In this document: piece after piece, positions 26,057 to 35,219 of the stretch | Layout of the letters: each line of letters opens with the position of its first letter | Position numbering within the stretch: position 1 is the first letter of the stretch | Origin: GCA-2683825 sp965662355 | Lineage (GTDB): Bacteria; Planctomycetota; UBA1135; GCA-002686595 | Length of the DNA stretch: 64,000 nucleotides | Assembly (NCBI GenBank): GCA_965662355.1 | Contig: CBFIHP010000017.1 | Location: forward strand, 62,001 to 126,000 | Direction: 5' to 3' | Program-made: the position numbers and the translations under genes | The notes under the pieces: generated by a model | Databases searched by the model: none | What the model was told of the DNA's origin: nothing | The model's input: only the letters and a program-made list of their open reading frames with translations

Positions 26057-27481
26057 CTAGAAGGCGTAGGTAACGCTGGCATAAACGAAGTCGACGTCAT
26101 CGAACCCGCCTCCGTCATTCAGCACCGAGCCCGCGAAGAAGTGGCTGTAGCCAAAGGCGGTGGCGAAGTGGCGATCGACCTTGTACTTGACCAAGAAATC
26201 GACTTCCGTGCCCACCGAACTCGTCATGCTGGTCCCGCCGGGAACCGAAACGCCGCCGCCCGCGTCGTACAGAGCATCCGCCTTTTCGAGCAGTCGGAAA
26301 TAGTGCAGGTCGAACCGGCCCGTCAGCTTCGGCGCAAGATCCAGCGCAGCGCCGGTACTGAGATCGAAGATGTTCTGCCTTCCGATCGCATCGATGTAAC
26401 CCAGATAGGCGTGGCCCAGGGGAAACAGCTGGTTGAATGTACCGACGGATCCGCCTGCCGAGCCGTCTCCCGAGGCGATGTCGAGCCCCACCCGAACACG
26501 CGGTTGCATCGGTACATCCGCGAACTTGTAGCCCACATCGCTGGCCAGCATGTACGCGGAAACATCGCCCGTGCCCACTTTCCCGAACTGGTAGGCTGCC
26601 TCGACGTCGTAATCGATGGGCTGCGATGAGACCTTGCCGTTGATGCGCCCCCCGAGCGTATATCGATCCTCTTCACCCGAGGTGCCATTGAACATCGCGG
26701 CACCGCGGTCCGTGCCCAGCAGGTAGGTGTCGTAGGTCGTGCCATCCTCGCCCTTATGCGTGCCGTACACGCCGAAGAACTTGTCGTTCTCGTCCGGTTC
26801 GTTGAAGTCGCTGATGTCGACGGGAGCGAACTGTGTGTAGAAAGCCGTAACCGTGCACGGCCCGTCCTTCCATATCGCGGTAGCACCGTCCCAGGAGCGC
26901 ATCGTGTTGGTCCAGGGCAAGGGGCTGACGAGCCTCTGGTTGCCGAACTGCAAGCCCTGTCGACCGAGACGCAACGTCAGTTTGCCCTCCGCTCCGAGCT
27001 CGAAGTCGTGATCCCAGAAGGCTTGCTGGAGATCCAGCGAATCAACGTCGATCGTTCGCCGGCCGCCCGGATCCAGATCGCGCTCTGTCGCTTGCGCGGT
27101 CTTGCCTTCGATGAAGACCCGGTCGTCTTGCCCCAGGTGAAAATCGGTATGCAACAGGAGACGGGTCAAGAGGAAGATGTCATCCCGACCGACGCCAGCG
27201 GGGTGACGACCGAAGTTGAAGTCGTTCCAACCCTCGAGACGAGCTCGCGCGTGGCCGCCGATGCTGACCCAGATCGAGCCATCGTCCGAAAGCGAAATGG
27301 CCTTGTAGGGATCCGCCCAGTCGGAGACCAAGCTCGGGTCGAGGTCCTTGAAGGCGGACCAGTCTTCGTTCTGCCGAAGGACCTGAAACTCGGGGGACTC
27401 GGGTCGTGTCGCCTCTTGCGCCTGCGCACTCGAAACGAGAAGGAGGATGCACTGAGGGAGAGTGAGAGTAGCGTGCTTCAA
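26057..27481 (-). CDS. Outer-membrane porin, alginate-export-like family
   Basis: I start at a TTG (27481) that precedes the signal peptide LKHATLTLPQCILLLVSSAQA; a longer open frame to 27844 runs into the divergent transporter gene and is not coding. The mature ~450 residues are rich in alternating beta strands and end in ASVTYAF, with an aromatic C-terminus as in outer-membrane barrels. Motifs such as LRLGRQGLQFGNQRLVS fit alginate-export (AlgE-like) porins. It is the first gene of an operon with the sialidase-like lipoprotein, which suggests uptake of glycan breakdown products. Confidence 0.8.
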   Translation of the reverse strand: MKHATLTLPQCILLLVSSAQAQEATRPESPEFQVLRQNEDWSAFKDLDPSLVSDWADPYKAISLSDDGSIWVSIGGHARARLEGWNDFNFGRHPAGVGRDDIFLLTRLLLHTDFHLGQDDRVFIEGKTAQATERDLDPGGRRTIDVDSLDLQQAFWDHDFELGAEGKLTLRLGRQGLQFGNQRLVSPLPWTNTMRSWDGATAIWKDGPCTVTAFYTQFAPVDISDFNEPDENDKFFGVYGTHKGEDGTTYDTYLLGTDRGAAMFNGTSGEEDRYTLGGRINGKVSSQPIDYDVEAAYQFGKVGTGDVSAYMLASDVGYKFADVPMQPRVRVGLDIASGDGSAGGSVGTFNQLFPLGHAYLGYIDAIGRQNIFDLSTGAALDLAPKLTGRFDLHYFRLLEKADALYDAGGGVSVPGGTSMTSSVGTEVDFLVKYKVDRHFATAFGYSHFFAGSVLNDGGGFDDVDFVYASVTYAF

Positions 27482-27619
27482 TGGGTAACCCCGCAGGATC
27501 AGTTCTCGGAATCCGCTTGTAGGCACTTGACCTACCCTACAACTTTCCGTTTCTACACCGCAGCGATTCTCTTCTCGATTGACCGTCCTTGTCGGTGAGC
27601 CGGCGCTTATCCTGCGCCG

Positions 27620-28585
27620 ATGTCGGCCCCCCTCGATAGCTCCCGAGACTCGGAGGATGCGGAAGCTCGTCGTCGGATGGGTGGTCACGTCGCCTTGGGC
27701 GCAGTGCAACTCTTCTTCGGCCTCTTTCCGGTTCTCGGTTTGGCGGCCATGGTGCGGGACGAGGGTTTCAGTCCCTGGGCCCTGGCGACATGGCGCATCG
27801 TGACGGGTGCGGTCGCCTTGGGGCTCCTGGCCTTCATCCGTCATCGGCGCGAAGCACGGCCCAGCCTGGCGGACCTGGCGAAGCTCGCTCTGCTTGCGGT
27901 GCTGGGCATCAGCTTGAATCAGGGGCTGTTTCTGAGCGGGCTGGCACGCTCGACGGCGATCAACGCCGGGCTCTTGATCTGTCTGATTCCCGTCTTCACG
28001 TTTCTGGTCGCGGCCCTCTTTCGCCTCGAGGCTTTTTCGCTACGGCGTGGAGTCGGTGTGGCGATCGCGCTCTTGTCCGCCCTGCCCCTGTTTCTCACCC
28101 GCGGTGCCGATCTCGCCGCCGAGCACGCCTCTGGCAACCTGTTGATGGCGGCCAACGGGCTGTGCTACGCGTTCTATCTCGTTTTCTCGCGGCCGCTGAC
28201 CATCAAATATCCTCCGTTGGTCGTGATCGCGTGGGTGTATGTCCTCTCACTTCCGTGGCTGCCACTCTTCATCGCCCGTGGGCCCCTCGGTCCGGCGCTG
28301 CCCTCGGCGGAGGTCTGGGCGGCCTTCGCCTACGTGATGGTCTTCCCCACCGTCTTGGCGTACCTGTTAAACATGATCGCCCTGTCGCGCTTGCCCGCCT
28401 CGACGACGGCCTTCTACATCTTCGCCCAGCCCTTCATCACCGCCGTCGCAGCCTGGTTCATCCTGAAAGAACGGCTCCAGCCCGAGCTGATTCCCGCCGC
28501 GGTCGGGCTCTTGGTCGGACTCGTTCTGGTCGTGCGCCCTGGGCCTCGGGGCAAGGCCAAGCAGCCGCAGGAACGGCTGGCCTAA
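27620..28585 (+). CDS. EamA/DMT family transporter
   Basis: The 321-residue inner-membrane protein has ten predicted helices in two EamA repeats (~25-155 and ~170-305). The second repeat ends ITAVAAWFILKERLQPELIPAAVGLLVGLVLVV-like, typical of the drug/metabolite transporter family. The substrate is unknown. The ATG at 27620 is divergent from the porin start (27481); the 138 bp between should contain both promoters. Confidence 0.88.
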   Translation: MSAPLDSSRDSEDAEARRRMGGHVALGAVQLFFGLFPVLGLAAMVRDEGFSPWALATWRIVTGAVALGLLAFIRHRREARPSLADLAKLALLAVLGISLNQGLFLSGLARSTAINAGLLICLIPVFTFLVAALFRLEAFSLRRGVGVAIALLSALPLFLTRGADLAAEHASGNLLMAANGLCYAFYLVFSRPLTIKYPPLVVIAWVYVLSLPWLPLFIARGPLGPALPSAEVWAAFAYVMVFPTVLAYLLNMIALSRLPASTTAFYIFAQPFITAVAAWFILKERLQPELIPAAVGLLVGLVLVVRPGPRGKAKQPQERLA

Positions 28586-28729
28586 CGCGCGATGACGACG
28601 AAGCGCTGGACAACGACCTCGCGGGTTTGCCAGCCCTGCGGACGCATCGATTCTCGAAAACCGAACCGTCATCCTGTGGGAAAGCCACAGCTCAGGTAGC
28701 CATCACCCGCGATGTTATCTTCCAGCCAC

Positions 28730-29944
28730 ATGATCTCTGCCACGTTCCTATCTCTGCTCTTCGTGCTCCCCAGGGCCTCCACCATCCAGGACACGCAAGA
28801 GCCGGCTCTCGCGCCCCTGGCGACGGCTCATCGGCTGAACTCCGAGGTCCTCGGTGAGGCGCGCTCCTTCGCGGTTCATACGCCGAAGGGATACGAGGAG
28901 GGCGACACGCGCTATCCCGTCTTGTACGTGACCGATGGACCGGGACACCTGTTGCACACCGCCGGTACATTGGATTTCCTCGCCAGGAACAATCGCATGC
29001 CGCGCATGATCCTGGTCGCCATCGGCAATACCGATCGCACGCGCGACATGACGCCGACCCGCGCTTCGATGCTGCGGCCCGATGGACAGCTCACTCCCTT
29101 TCCCACCAGCGGAGGAGCCGACGCTTTCCTGGACTTCTTCGAGAAAGAGCTCATTCCCTGGGTCGATAGCAACTACAGGACACAACCCTACCGTGTGTTC
29201 GCCGGCCATTCCTTCGGCGGGCTCCTGGCAGTGCACTCGTTTCTGGAGCGAACGAGTCTCTTCAATGCCTACCTCGCGGTCAGCCCTTCCCTGTGGTGGG
29301 ACAAGGGCCTCCTGCCAAGGCGGGCCGAGGCGTTCTTCGCCAAGCGCGACGGGGCCGAACTGAACTGCGCTCTGTATGTGACCCTCGGAAGCGAGGGCGG
29401 CACGATGCTCGTTGCCTTCGAGCGCTTCAACGAGATCCTTGAAGAGCAGGGAGACATCCCAGGGTTCACCTGGGGCGCCAAGCACATGCTCGACGAGGAC
29501 CATGGCTCTATCGTCTTGCGCAGCCACTATCACGGCCTCCTGCACATCTTCCAGAGCTGGCGCGTTCCCCGCGACAAAGAGGGCGCGGTCCTGGGTGGTT
29601 TCGAAGGCGTACGACGACACTACGCCAAGCTCTCGAAGCAGCTGGGGTACTCCATGCCGTTGCCGGAAGAACTCGTCAACCGCTTGGGATACGAAGCCAT
29701 CGGAGCCAAAAAGCTCGATGAGGCCATCGCGATCTTCAAGTTCAACGTGGAGCACTTCCCGAACTCCCCCAACGTCTACGACAGCCTGGGTGATGCCTAC
29801 ATGGAAGCGGAAGACTTCGCGCAGGCCTTCGCCAGCTATCAGAGGGCCGTCGCGTTGGCCCAGAAGGATGGGCACCAAAACCTGGAGCTCTACCAGGCCA
29901 ACCTCGAGAAGGCTCTACGCAAGAAGAAAGGCGAGGCCCTCTGA
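28730..29944 (+). CDS. Secreted esterase of the putative-esterase (PF00756) type with TPR tail
   Basis: The ATG at 28730 starts a short signal peptide (MISATFLSLLFVLPRAS); an in-frame ATG at 28712 is an alternative. Residues ~35-290 form an alpha/beta hydrolase with nucleophile elbow GHSFGG and the front motif RYPVLYVTDGPG, as in esterase D/enterochelin-esterase-like enzymes. Residues ~315-400 contain two TPR-like helices pairs (LDEAIAIFKFNVEHFPNSP; DFAQAFASYQRAVALA). Exported or periplasmic esterase activity is inferred; the substrate is unknown. Confidence 0.8.
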   Translation: MISATFLSLLFVLPRASTIQDTQEPALAPLATAHRLNSEVLGEARSFAVHTPKGYEEGDTRYPVLYVTDGPGHLLHTAGTLDFLARNNRMPRMILVAIGNTDRTRDMTPTRASMLRPDGQLTPFPTSGGADAFLDFFEKELIPWVDSNYRTQPYRVFAGHSFGGLLAVHSFLERTSLFNAYLAVSPSLWWDKGLLPRRAEAFFAKRDGAELNCALYVTLGSEGGTMLVAFERFNEILEEQGDIPGFTWGAKHMLDEDHGSIVLRSHYHGLLHIFQSWRVPRDKEGAVLGGFEGVRRHYAKLSKQLGYSMPLPEELVNRLGYEAIGAKKLDEAIAIFKFNVEHFPNSPNVYDSLGDAYMEAEDFAQAFASYQRAVALAQKDGHQNLELYQANLEKALRKKKGEAL

Positions 29945-29976
29945 CGGGATCTCAGCCTTCCGAGCGCAGATAACCC

Positions 29977-31359
29977 CTACGGCAACCGGCCGGTGCTCCA
30001 AACCACGTCGACCCAACGGGTGATCTCTTCGGAAGACGCCCGCAGATCTCGATTCGCGTCGATCCCGGCCAGATCCGTATGCAGGTTCTCGGGGACCTCC
30101 CTGGCTTCGACCACGCCATCTTCGTTGCGGTCGAACAGCAGGAGTGATTGCCTGAGCTCGTCCTTGCTGACGAAGCGATCGCGGTTGCGATCGAAACGAT
30201 TCATGACGCTGGGCTCCTGCACTTCTACCGCGGCAGCCGTGACGATGCGTGGGCTGCCCCAGGCCACTGGCTCGGGCATCTGGTCCGCGGGCTGGGGGTA
30301 CAACGGCACGATGCGCAGCTCGAGCGAAGTCCAACCGCCGTGTTCCAACGCCGGGGAATCGGTCAACGCGACTTCCCAGGGGTGCCACCCCATCGGCAGC
30401 GGTGTGACGACCCGATGTGCCACGCGTTCCCCTGCGACCCACACTTCGAAGCGCACACAGGAACGCGGCATGTGGTCGTGTTGGCGGATCCCCAGGTTCG
30501 TGCGTAGCAATGCTCCTTCGGGCAGCTCGACGAAGGGCCAGACGATCTTGTTGGGCACAAGGGCTAAACCGTCGCCAGAACCTTCGAGGGGCGGCGGCGC
30601 CTCGATCGAACGCTGTGGCGTCGAGCGCACTAGGTATTCCACGACATAGGCCGCCGGCCCATGGCACTCGGCCGCGCTCAGAACTCCGATCAGGTCGAGA
30701 TCGAGACTCTCGTCCAACCGCAAATCGCGCAAGGGTTCCAGCTCGAGGCGTGAACGGTCCTCGGGAAGACTCCATTCGAGGGCGATGCCCTTGGTTGCTG
30801 AACGTTTCTCGATGATCCGCCGCCACCCGGACGTACGCCGAATGGCGATGAACCCCCAGCTGACTCGCGGATTGTCCAGGGGAGGCGCTTCGGCTCCAAG
30901 CAGGGCGAATGCCTGCTGGAGCTTCGCTCTGCGCGCCTGGCTTCCGCTCCCCTCCGGCGCGATGGTGCGCAAGAGTCCGGCCACCATGACGGTATCGAGC
31001 GGAGCGGTTCGAACGAAACGATCAAACGCCTCCGCGTCCGCGTCCGAGGTTCGAAAAGCGAAGTTGGTGAAATCGATCTCGCCTTCGGGATCGATCGCGA
31101 CAAGGCGCAGGCCATCTTCGGAATAGGGCCTGGAAAAGTGCTGAGAATCGATCGCGATGCCTTCTTCTCGAGGGCGGATCTCGAAGTACGCCGGCGGCAA
31201 ACCGTTGCCGCAGGAGAAGAGCCGGATCGATGTGCCGCTGGCAAGAATGTCCTCGTTATCTCGTGCGAGGATCCAGGAATCGTAGCTGCCACCCGACAGG
31301 TTCAACGCCAGCGCCAAGAGCAGCAACAAGCACGAGAAGGATAGTGCAGCGCGCATCAC
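29977..31359 (-). CDS. ILEI/FAM3-like domain protein with EF-hands
   Basis: The 460-residue protein has an N-terminal signal or anchor (MMRAALSFSCLLLLLALAL). Residues ~80-180 (GLRLVAIDPEG...FRTSDADAEAFDRFV...LLGAEAPPLDNPRVSWGFIAI) resemble the interleukin-like EMT-inducer (FAM3/ILEI) domain. Three EF-hand loops are near the C-terminus (DRNRDRFVSKDE, DRNEDGVVEARE, DANRDLRASSEE). It starts 5 nt after the stop of the CotH gene, so they form an operon. Membrane anchoring with the domains outside is likely. Confidence 0.6.
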   Translation of the reverse strand: MMRAALSFSCLLLLLALALNLSGGSYDSWILARDNEDILASGTSIRLFSCGNGLPPAYFEIRPREEGIAIDSQHFSRPYSEDGLRLVAIDPEGEIDFTNFAFRTSDADAEAFDRFVRTAPLDTVMVAGLLRTIAPEGSGSQARRAKLQQAFALLGAEAPPLDNPRVSWGFIAIRRTSGWRRIIEKRSATKGIALEWSLPEDRSRLELEPLRDLRLDESLDLDLIGVLSAAECHGPAAYVVEYLVRSTPQRSIEAPPPLEGSGDGLALVPNKIVWPFVELPEGALLRTNLGIRQHDHMPRSCVRFEVWVAGERVAHRVVTPLPMGWHPWEVALTDSPALEHGGWTSLELRIVPLYPQPADQMPEPVAWGSPRIVTAAAVEVQEPSVMNRFDRNRDRFVSKDELRQSLLLFDRNEDGVVEAREVPENLHTDLAGIDANRDLRASSEEITRWVDVVWSTGRLP

Positions 31360-31364
31360 TCCCC

Positions 31365-34154
31365 CTACTGGCCTAGGATCTTCAAGCGGTACATCTCCTT
31401 GACGTCCACTTCGACCCCACGCACACGTTGCCCTTCGAGAACGAGCTCGCAGGTGAGCTGCACGATGTGCGGCCCGCGTCCTATGTTGCCCAGCTGGATG
31501 TCGTCGGCGATGATCGAACTAGATCCGAACTCGGGTTTCTTGATAAAAACTGCGAGCCCGTAATTCGTCGCCTGCTTGATTTCGATACCCGTCGCAATCA
31601 TCCGAGACTTGTCTTTCGAGGCGAGCCCGATGGACGAGCTCTCGATCACGCAGTCCCTGGCGCGCACGATGCTGTTCTCGCCGGCGGAAATCGCCTTGTC
31701 ACCGATGGCGATGAAACGGCAGTTCTCGACATCGATGTCGCTGCCACTGACATCTACGGCGTCTTCGACGGAATTCAGTATCGTGCAGTTCCTTACGGCA
31801 CCCGTTACAAAGTCACCATCAAAGGCATCCGAGGCGACTCCATCGATGACGACGCCATCAAGAAGGAAACGCGTGCCGTAGATGTTGAGCGCATCCTCAC
31901 CGTGGGCGTCTTCAAAGCGGCACCCGTACATCTCGATGCGCGATCGATAAAAGGTGATCCCACCGGTCATCACCCAGCCCCCGCGACGAATCACATCGGT
32001 ACCCTTGACCTGGACGTGGCGCCAAACGCTGTCGCCGGGCGCCTCGAGAACCGACACTCCAGCCCAGCTCGAATCGCTGGAACGGGGACGCAAGACGATC
32101 GGCGCTTCCTGCGAGCCTTCAAAGCGCAGGGGTTCGTTGCTGATGAGTGCTTTGCCGCTGCGAAAGACAAGTTCCGTCCCTGGCCCCATGCGCAGCGGAT
32201 AGCCATTCGGAACCAGCAAGTCACCTTCGACGTTCCATGCGCCGGGACGACACACCAGCTCGTTGGCAGAGACGTCCAGCGTCAGGAACTCGTGGGCGAG
32301 TAGCGCCTCCTCGAGAGTAGGCGCTGTCGGTCGGCCACCTTCTTGACCCCAGTCCTCACCGAAGCGGCGCACCACGAGCTTCTCGGTCTGGCTCACGTCG
32401 TCCGGCAGAAAACGGTATTCGGCGGAGATGCTCAGTTTGACGCTCTTGTCTTTTGCCGAAGCGGTGATCAACGAGGCCTTGATGGCCTCTACGTCGCGTA
32501 GTGTCGCCAGGCGGATGTCAGCCGGAAAGCGGAAGCTGACGTGCTGGCCATCCCAGGGTAGGAGCACCGCACCCGGTTCGCCAAAGACGCGTGAGACCGG
32601 CTGACCGGGCGCAAGTGCGCTGCGGGCCGGAAGGAAACGCCCGTCGTGAAAGTGGAAGCCGCGAAAGACCAGGGGAACACGCGATGTTCCCCAGACGTCG
32701 ATGTTCAACTCACCGCCGGGACCTTCTCCGCTGAGAAGTCGACTGTCGAAGTTGATGCCGTTCTTCGGCGTCAGCAACAGGCGCAGGTAGTTCTGCTGGT
32801 CCCAGAGCATTTCCTGGATTGCATCGACGTCCGTCTGTTCATTCGCGATGCCTTCGGCCGCCATGATCGCACTGAAGCGTCGCAGGTCAGCCTCATGTGC
32901 CTCGAACAACCCCTGCAAGAACTCGACGTTGGACACCTTGCTCAAATAGATGAAGAGCTGCCTGTAGTAGCTCGGGCTCATCGTGAACACTTTCGTCGTG
33001 TACGTGTACATCGCCAGCGGATCGCGCTCGGGAATCGGTGTTCCGGCGAGGGTGTCACACAGGATGGGCTCGAGACGATCCGTGATCTGATTGAAGTAGA
33101 AGTTGCGGTCCTTCCAACCCATTCCGTGCTTGCAACGAAAGAGCGCCAACAAGGCATGCATGCGCGAAGCCTTGCCCAGGTCAAAGGCCGTTTCGATCGT
33201 CTCGTTACCCGCACGTTCGCGCGCGTCTTCGATCGCCCCTGGGGTCCCACCCATGTACGGCAACTGAAGAATGGCCGCCTGCATCGTATGCATCTTCTGA
33301 ATCGCTCGCTGTAGCGCGCGATTCAGGTTCTCGTTTTGGGCCAACCGCTTCTCCCCGAAGGCACCGACCTCGGCAACCTGGGGCAGCGTACCGGGCAAGA
33401 GTGTCTCCGGGGTCAAATACTGCCTCGTGTAGTGCTCGTCGAAGACGTCCATCAACACGCGTTCGTCGAAACGAACGATCGGCCCCTCGCGTCGTCCCTG
33501 GGACTCCAGGAGCTCCTTCGTGAAGTGCTCCTCGAGGTAGTAGATCCCGACGGGGTTGTCGTTGATGACCACGTTCACGAAATCGACGCGTGGCGCCAGT
33601 AGCTCGAAACGCTGGGCGGCTTTCATGATCAGCCATTCCCAGAGGTAGCCGCGAGTCTTTGGGTGTTGAATCGAGAAACGACGCATGCCGAAGAGCTTGT
33701 CGTCGTCGAGCTCGATGCGCAGGGACCACTTGTCGGAGTTGAGGTGATCGAGATAGTCCCCCTTGATGCGCACCTTGCCGGTGATCGCCTTGTCGCCGTG
33801 ATGGATCGTCGCTGGAACCAGATCGACCTCGCTCTTGATGATCATCCCGCTCTTCATCGAACGGTCGTAGACGCGCTGCAAGGATTCCGCATGTTCGGGA
33901 GTCACATCGATGCGCAGCGTCTCGAGTGCGGCGGCCTCGGGAAACTCCCTCGTTCCTACACCGCGCGCCAACGGCAGCGCCAGCGCCACGGGCTCTTCTG
34001 TCTGCCGGGAATCAGCGGACGGCTCGGGGGCTGCGACCGTCGTCGAAAGCCAATCGCCGGGTTTGGCGACGAGCCCAATCACGATGCCGACAGCCAAGAG
34101 CCCCGATCCCCAGAGAAACGGGCGGGGGTCTGAGACTTCCTTCTTGGTCTGCAT
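31365..34154 (-). CDS. CotH-type protein with C-terminal right-handed beta-helix
   Basis: The 929-residue product has one N-terminal transmembrane helix (~15-30). Residues ~75-480 are CotH-like: KVRIKGDYLDHLNSDKWSLR, MRRFSIQHPKTRGYLWEW and NPVGIYYLEEHFTKELL. Bacillus CotH is an atypical protein kinase of spore coat proteins; whether this one is a kinase is unknown. Residues ~690-890 show repeated short strands (VENCRFIAIGDKAISAGENS; VRARDCVIESSSIGL) typical of a parallel beta-helix. It is the first gene of the operon with the ILEI-like gene. Confidence 0.8.
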   Translation of the reverse strand: MQTKKEVSDPRPFLWGSGLLAVGIVIGLVAKPGDWLSTTVAAPEPSADSRQTEEPVALALPLARGVGTREFPEAAALETLRIDVTPEHAESLQRVYDRSMKSGMIIKSEVDLVPATIHHGDKAITGKVRIKGDYLDHLNSDKWSLRIELDDDKLFGMRRFSIQHPKTRGYLWEWLIMKAAQRFELLAPRVDFVNVVINDNPVGIYYLEEHFTKELLESQGRREGPIVRFDERVLMDVFDEHYTRQYLTPETLLPGTLPQVAEVGAFGEKRLAQNENLNRALQRAIQKMHTMQAAILQLPYMGGTPGAIEDARERAGNETIETAFDLGKASRMHALLALFRCKHGMGWKDRNFYFNQITDRLEPILCDTLAGTPIPERDPLAMYTYTTKVFTMSPSYYRQLFIYLSKVSNVEFLQGLFEAHEADLRRFSAIMAAEGIANEQTDVDAIQEMLWDQQNYLRLLLTPKNGINFDSRLLSGEGPGGELNIDVWGTSRVPLVFRGFHFHDGRFLPARSALAPGQPVSRVFGEPGAVLLPWDGQHVSFRFPADIRLATLRDVEAIKASLITASAKDKSVKLSISAEYRFLPDDVSQTEKLVVRRFGEDWGQEGGRPTAPTLEEALLAHEFLTLDVSANELVCRPGAWNVEGDLLVPNGYPLRMGPGTELVFRSGKALISNEPLRFEGSQEAPIVLRPRSSDSSWAGVSVLEAPGDSVWRHVQVKGTDVIRRGGWVMTGGITFYRSRIEMYGCRFEDAHGEDALNIYGTRFLLDGVVIDGVASDAFDGDFVTGAVRNCTILNSVEDAVDVSGSDIDVENCRFIAIGDKAISAGENSIVRARDCVIESSSIGLASKDKSRMIATGIEIKQATNYGLAVFIKKPEFGSSSIIADDIQLGNIGRGPHIVQLTCELVLEGQRVRGVEVDVKEMYRLKILGQ

Positions 34155-34392
34155 GGGTACAAGGGGGGATCTGGCAGCGTAGCGCGAATCCGGACGGTCA
34201 GAAACGACAATCCAGCCGGATCACCAGCCCCCTTCGGGTCCCTTGCCGGAAGCCACAGGCATCGGGAAGAAGCTTCCCGGTCGCGACCGTGTACCGCCCC
34301 CAGGCCCGGAGATGCCGATTTCCAGCAGACTGGGTGCCGTGGAGGGCGGGTCGGCGGATTGGTAGACAGCGCTCGCTTGGCGGACGAGCGAC

Positions 34393-35196
34393 CTACTTCC
34401 CGGCCTGCTTCTCGTGGGAAGCTGACGTCGCAACCTTGCGCGGGAAGTGCTCGTCGAGAAATGCCGTTAGCGCTTCCCAATATCCAGGGCTGTCGTCGAA
34501 GCGCTTCCACAGCGCCCGAGCACCGTGGTTACCCTTTGTCTCAGGAAGATAGAAGGTCTTCGTCTTACTCGGAATCACCTTGTAGATCGGCCGCCACGAG
34601 GACTCCTCTTTCTTGGCCGAGGTAATAAAGACCGGACACTTCAGGTTCTTCGCGCCATCGCGCACGAAACTGCCCGAGGCCCCGAGCTTCCCGAAGTACT
34701 CCCCCGGGGCAAAAGAAATGACCCCGTCAGCGATCTTCTTCTCATTGCCGACGATCTCCAGCACCAGAGCCGAGGAGTAGGAGCTACCCACAACGATCAA
34801 GGGCCCCTTCGCATACTCCTTTCGAGAGTGCCGAAGGGCCGCGACGATGTCGGGCCGTGCATCCAGGTAACTCATCCCGAGCCCCTTGGCCTTGGCCGCC
34901 TTCGCCGTCTCGTTCTTGATGTTGTTGGCCGCCTCCCCCGAACGCTGATCGATGGCCATGCAATTGAAACCCATGGCATTCAGACGCGGGGCCGTCTGAC
35001 GATACTCACCGCGACTCCACCGAGCCTGATGACACAAGAGAAGAAACGGCGTCTTCGGATCCTCGTGCGGCGCATAGAGATCCGCAGTAATCATCAGCCC
35101 ATCGCTCGATGCAAACTCGATGCGACGAAAAGGAGCCTTCTCCTCCTGGCCAGAGAAAAGCAACGGAGCGAGCGCGAGAATTGTCGTGGTCAACAT
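34393..35196 (-). CDS. Secreted alpha/beta hydrolase, dienelactone-hydrolase-like
   Basis: The ATG at 35196 opens on a signal peptide (MLTTTILALAPLLFSG); an upstream start at 35232 would overlap the previous gene. The 267-residue product has a nucleophile elbow GSSYSS, an acid region and a late His in NHGAR, giving a plausible Ser-Asp-His triad. The fold resembles dienelactone hydrolase or acylpeptidase-like enzymes. It follows the lipoprotein at 35220-37130 after 23 nt, probably as an operon. Confidence 0.75.
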   Translation of the reverse strand: MLTTTILALAPLLFSGQEEKAPFRRIEFASSDGLMITADLYAPHEDPKTPFLLLCHQARWSRGEYRQTAPRLNAMGFNCMAIDQRSGEAANNIKNETAKAAKAKGLGMSYLDARPDIVAALRHSRKEYAKGPLIVVGSSYSSALVLEIVGNEKKIADGVISFAPGEYFGKLGASGSFVRDGAKNLKCPVFITSAKKEESSWRPIYKVIPSKTKTFYLPETKGNHGARALWKRFDDSPGYWEALTAFLDEHFPRKVATSASHEKQAGK

Positions 35197-35219
35197 CCCC
35201 CCATGGTAACTCTCCCCCG

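Noticed and set aside
27482..27844. N-terminal extension of the porin frame
   Set aside because: It overlaps the divergent DMT transporter gene, and the signal peptide lies at the TTG at 27481.
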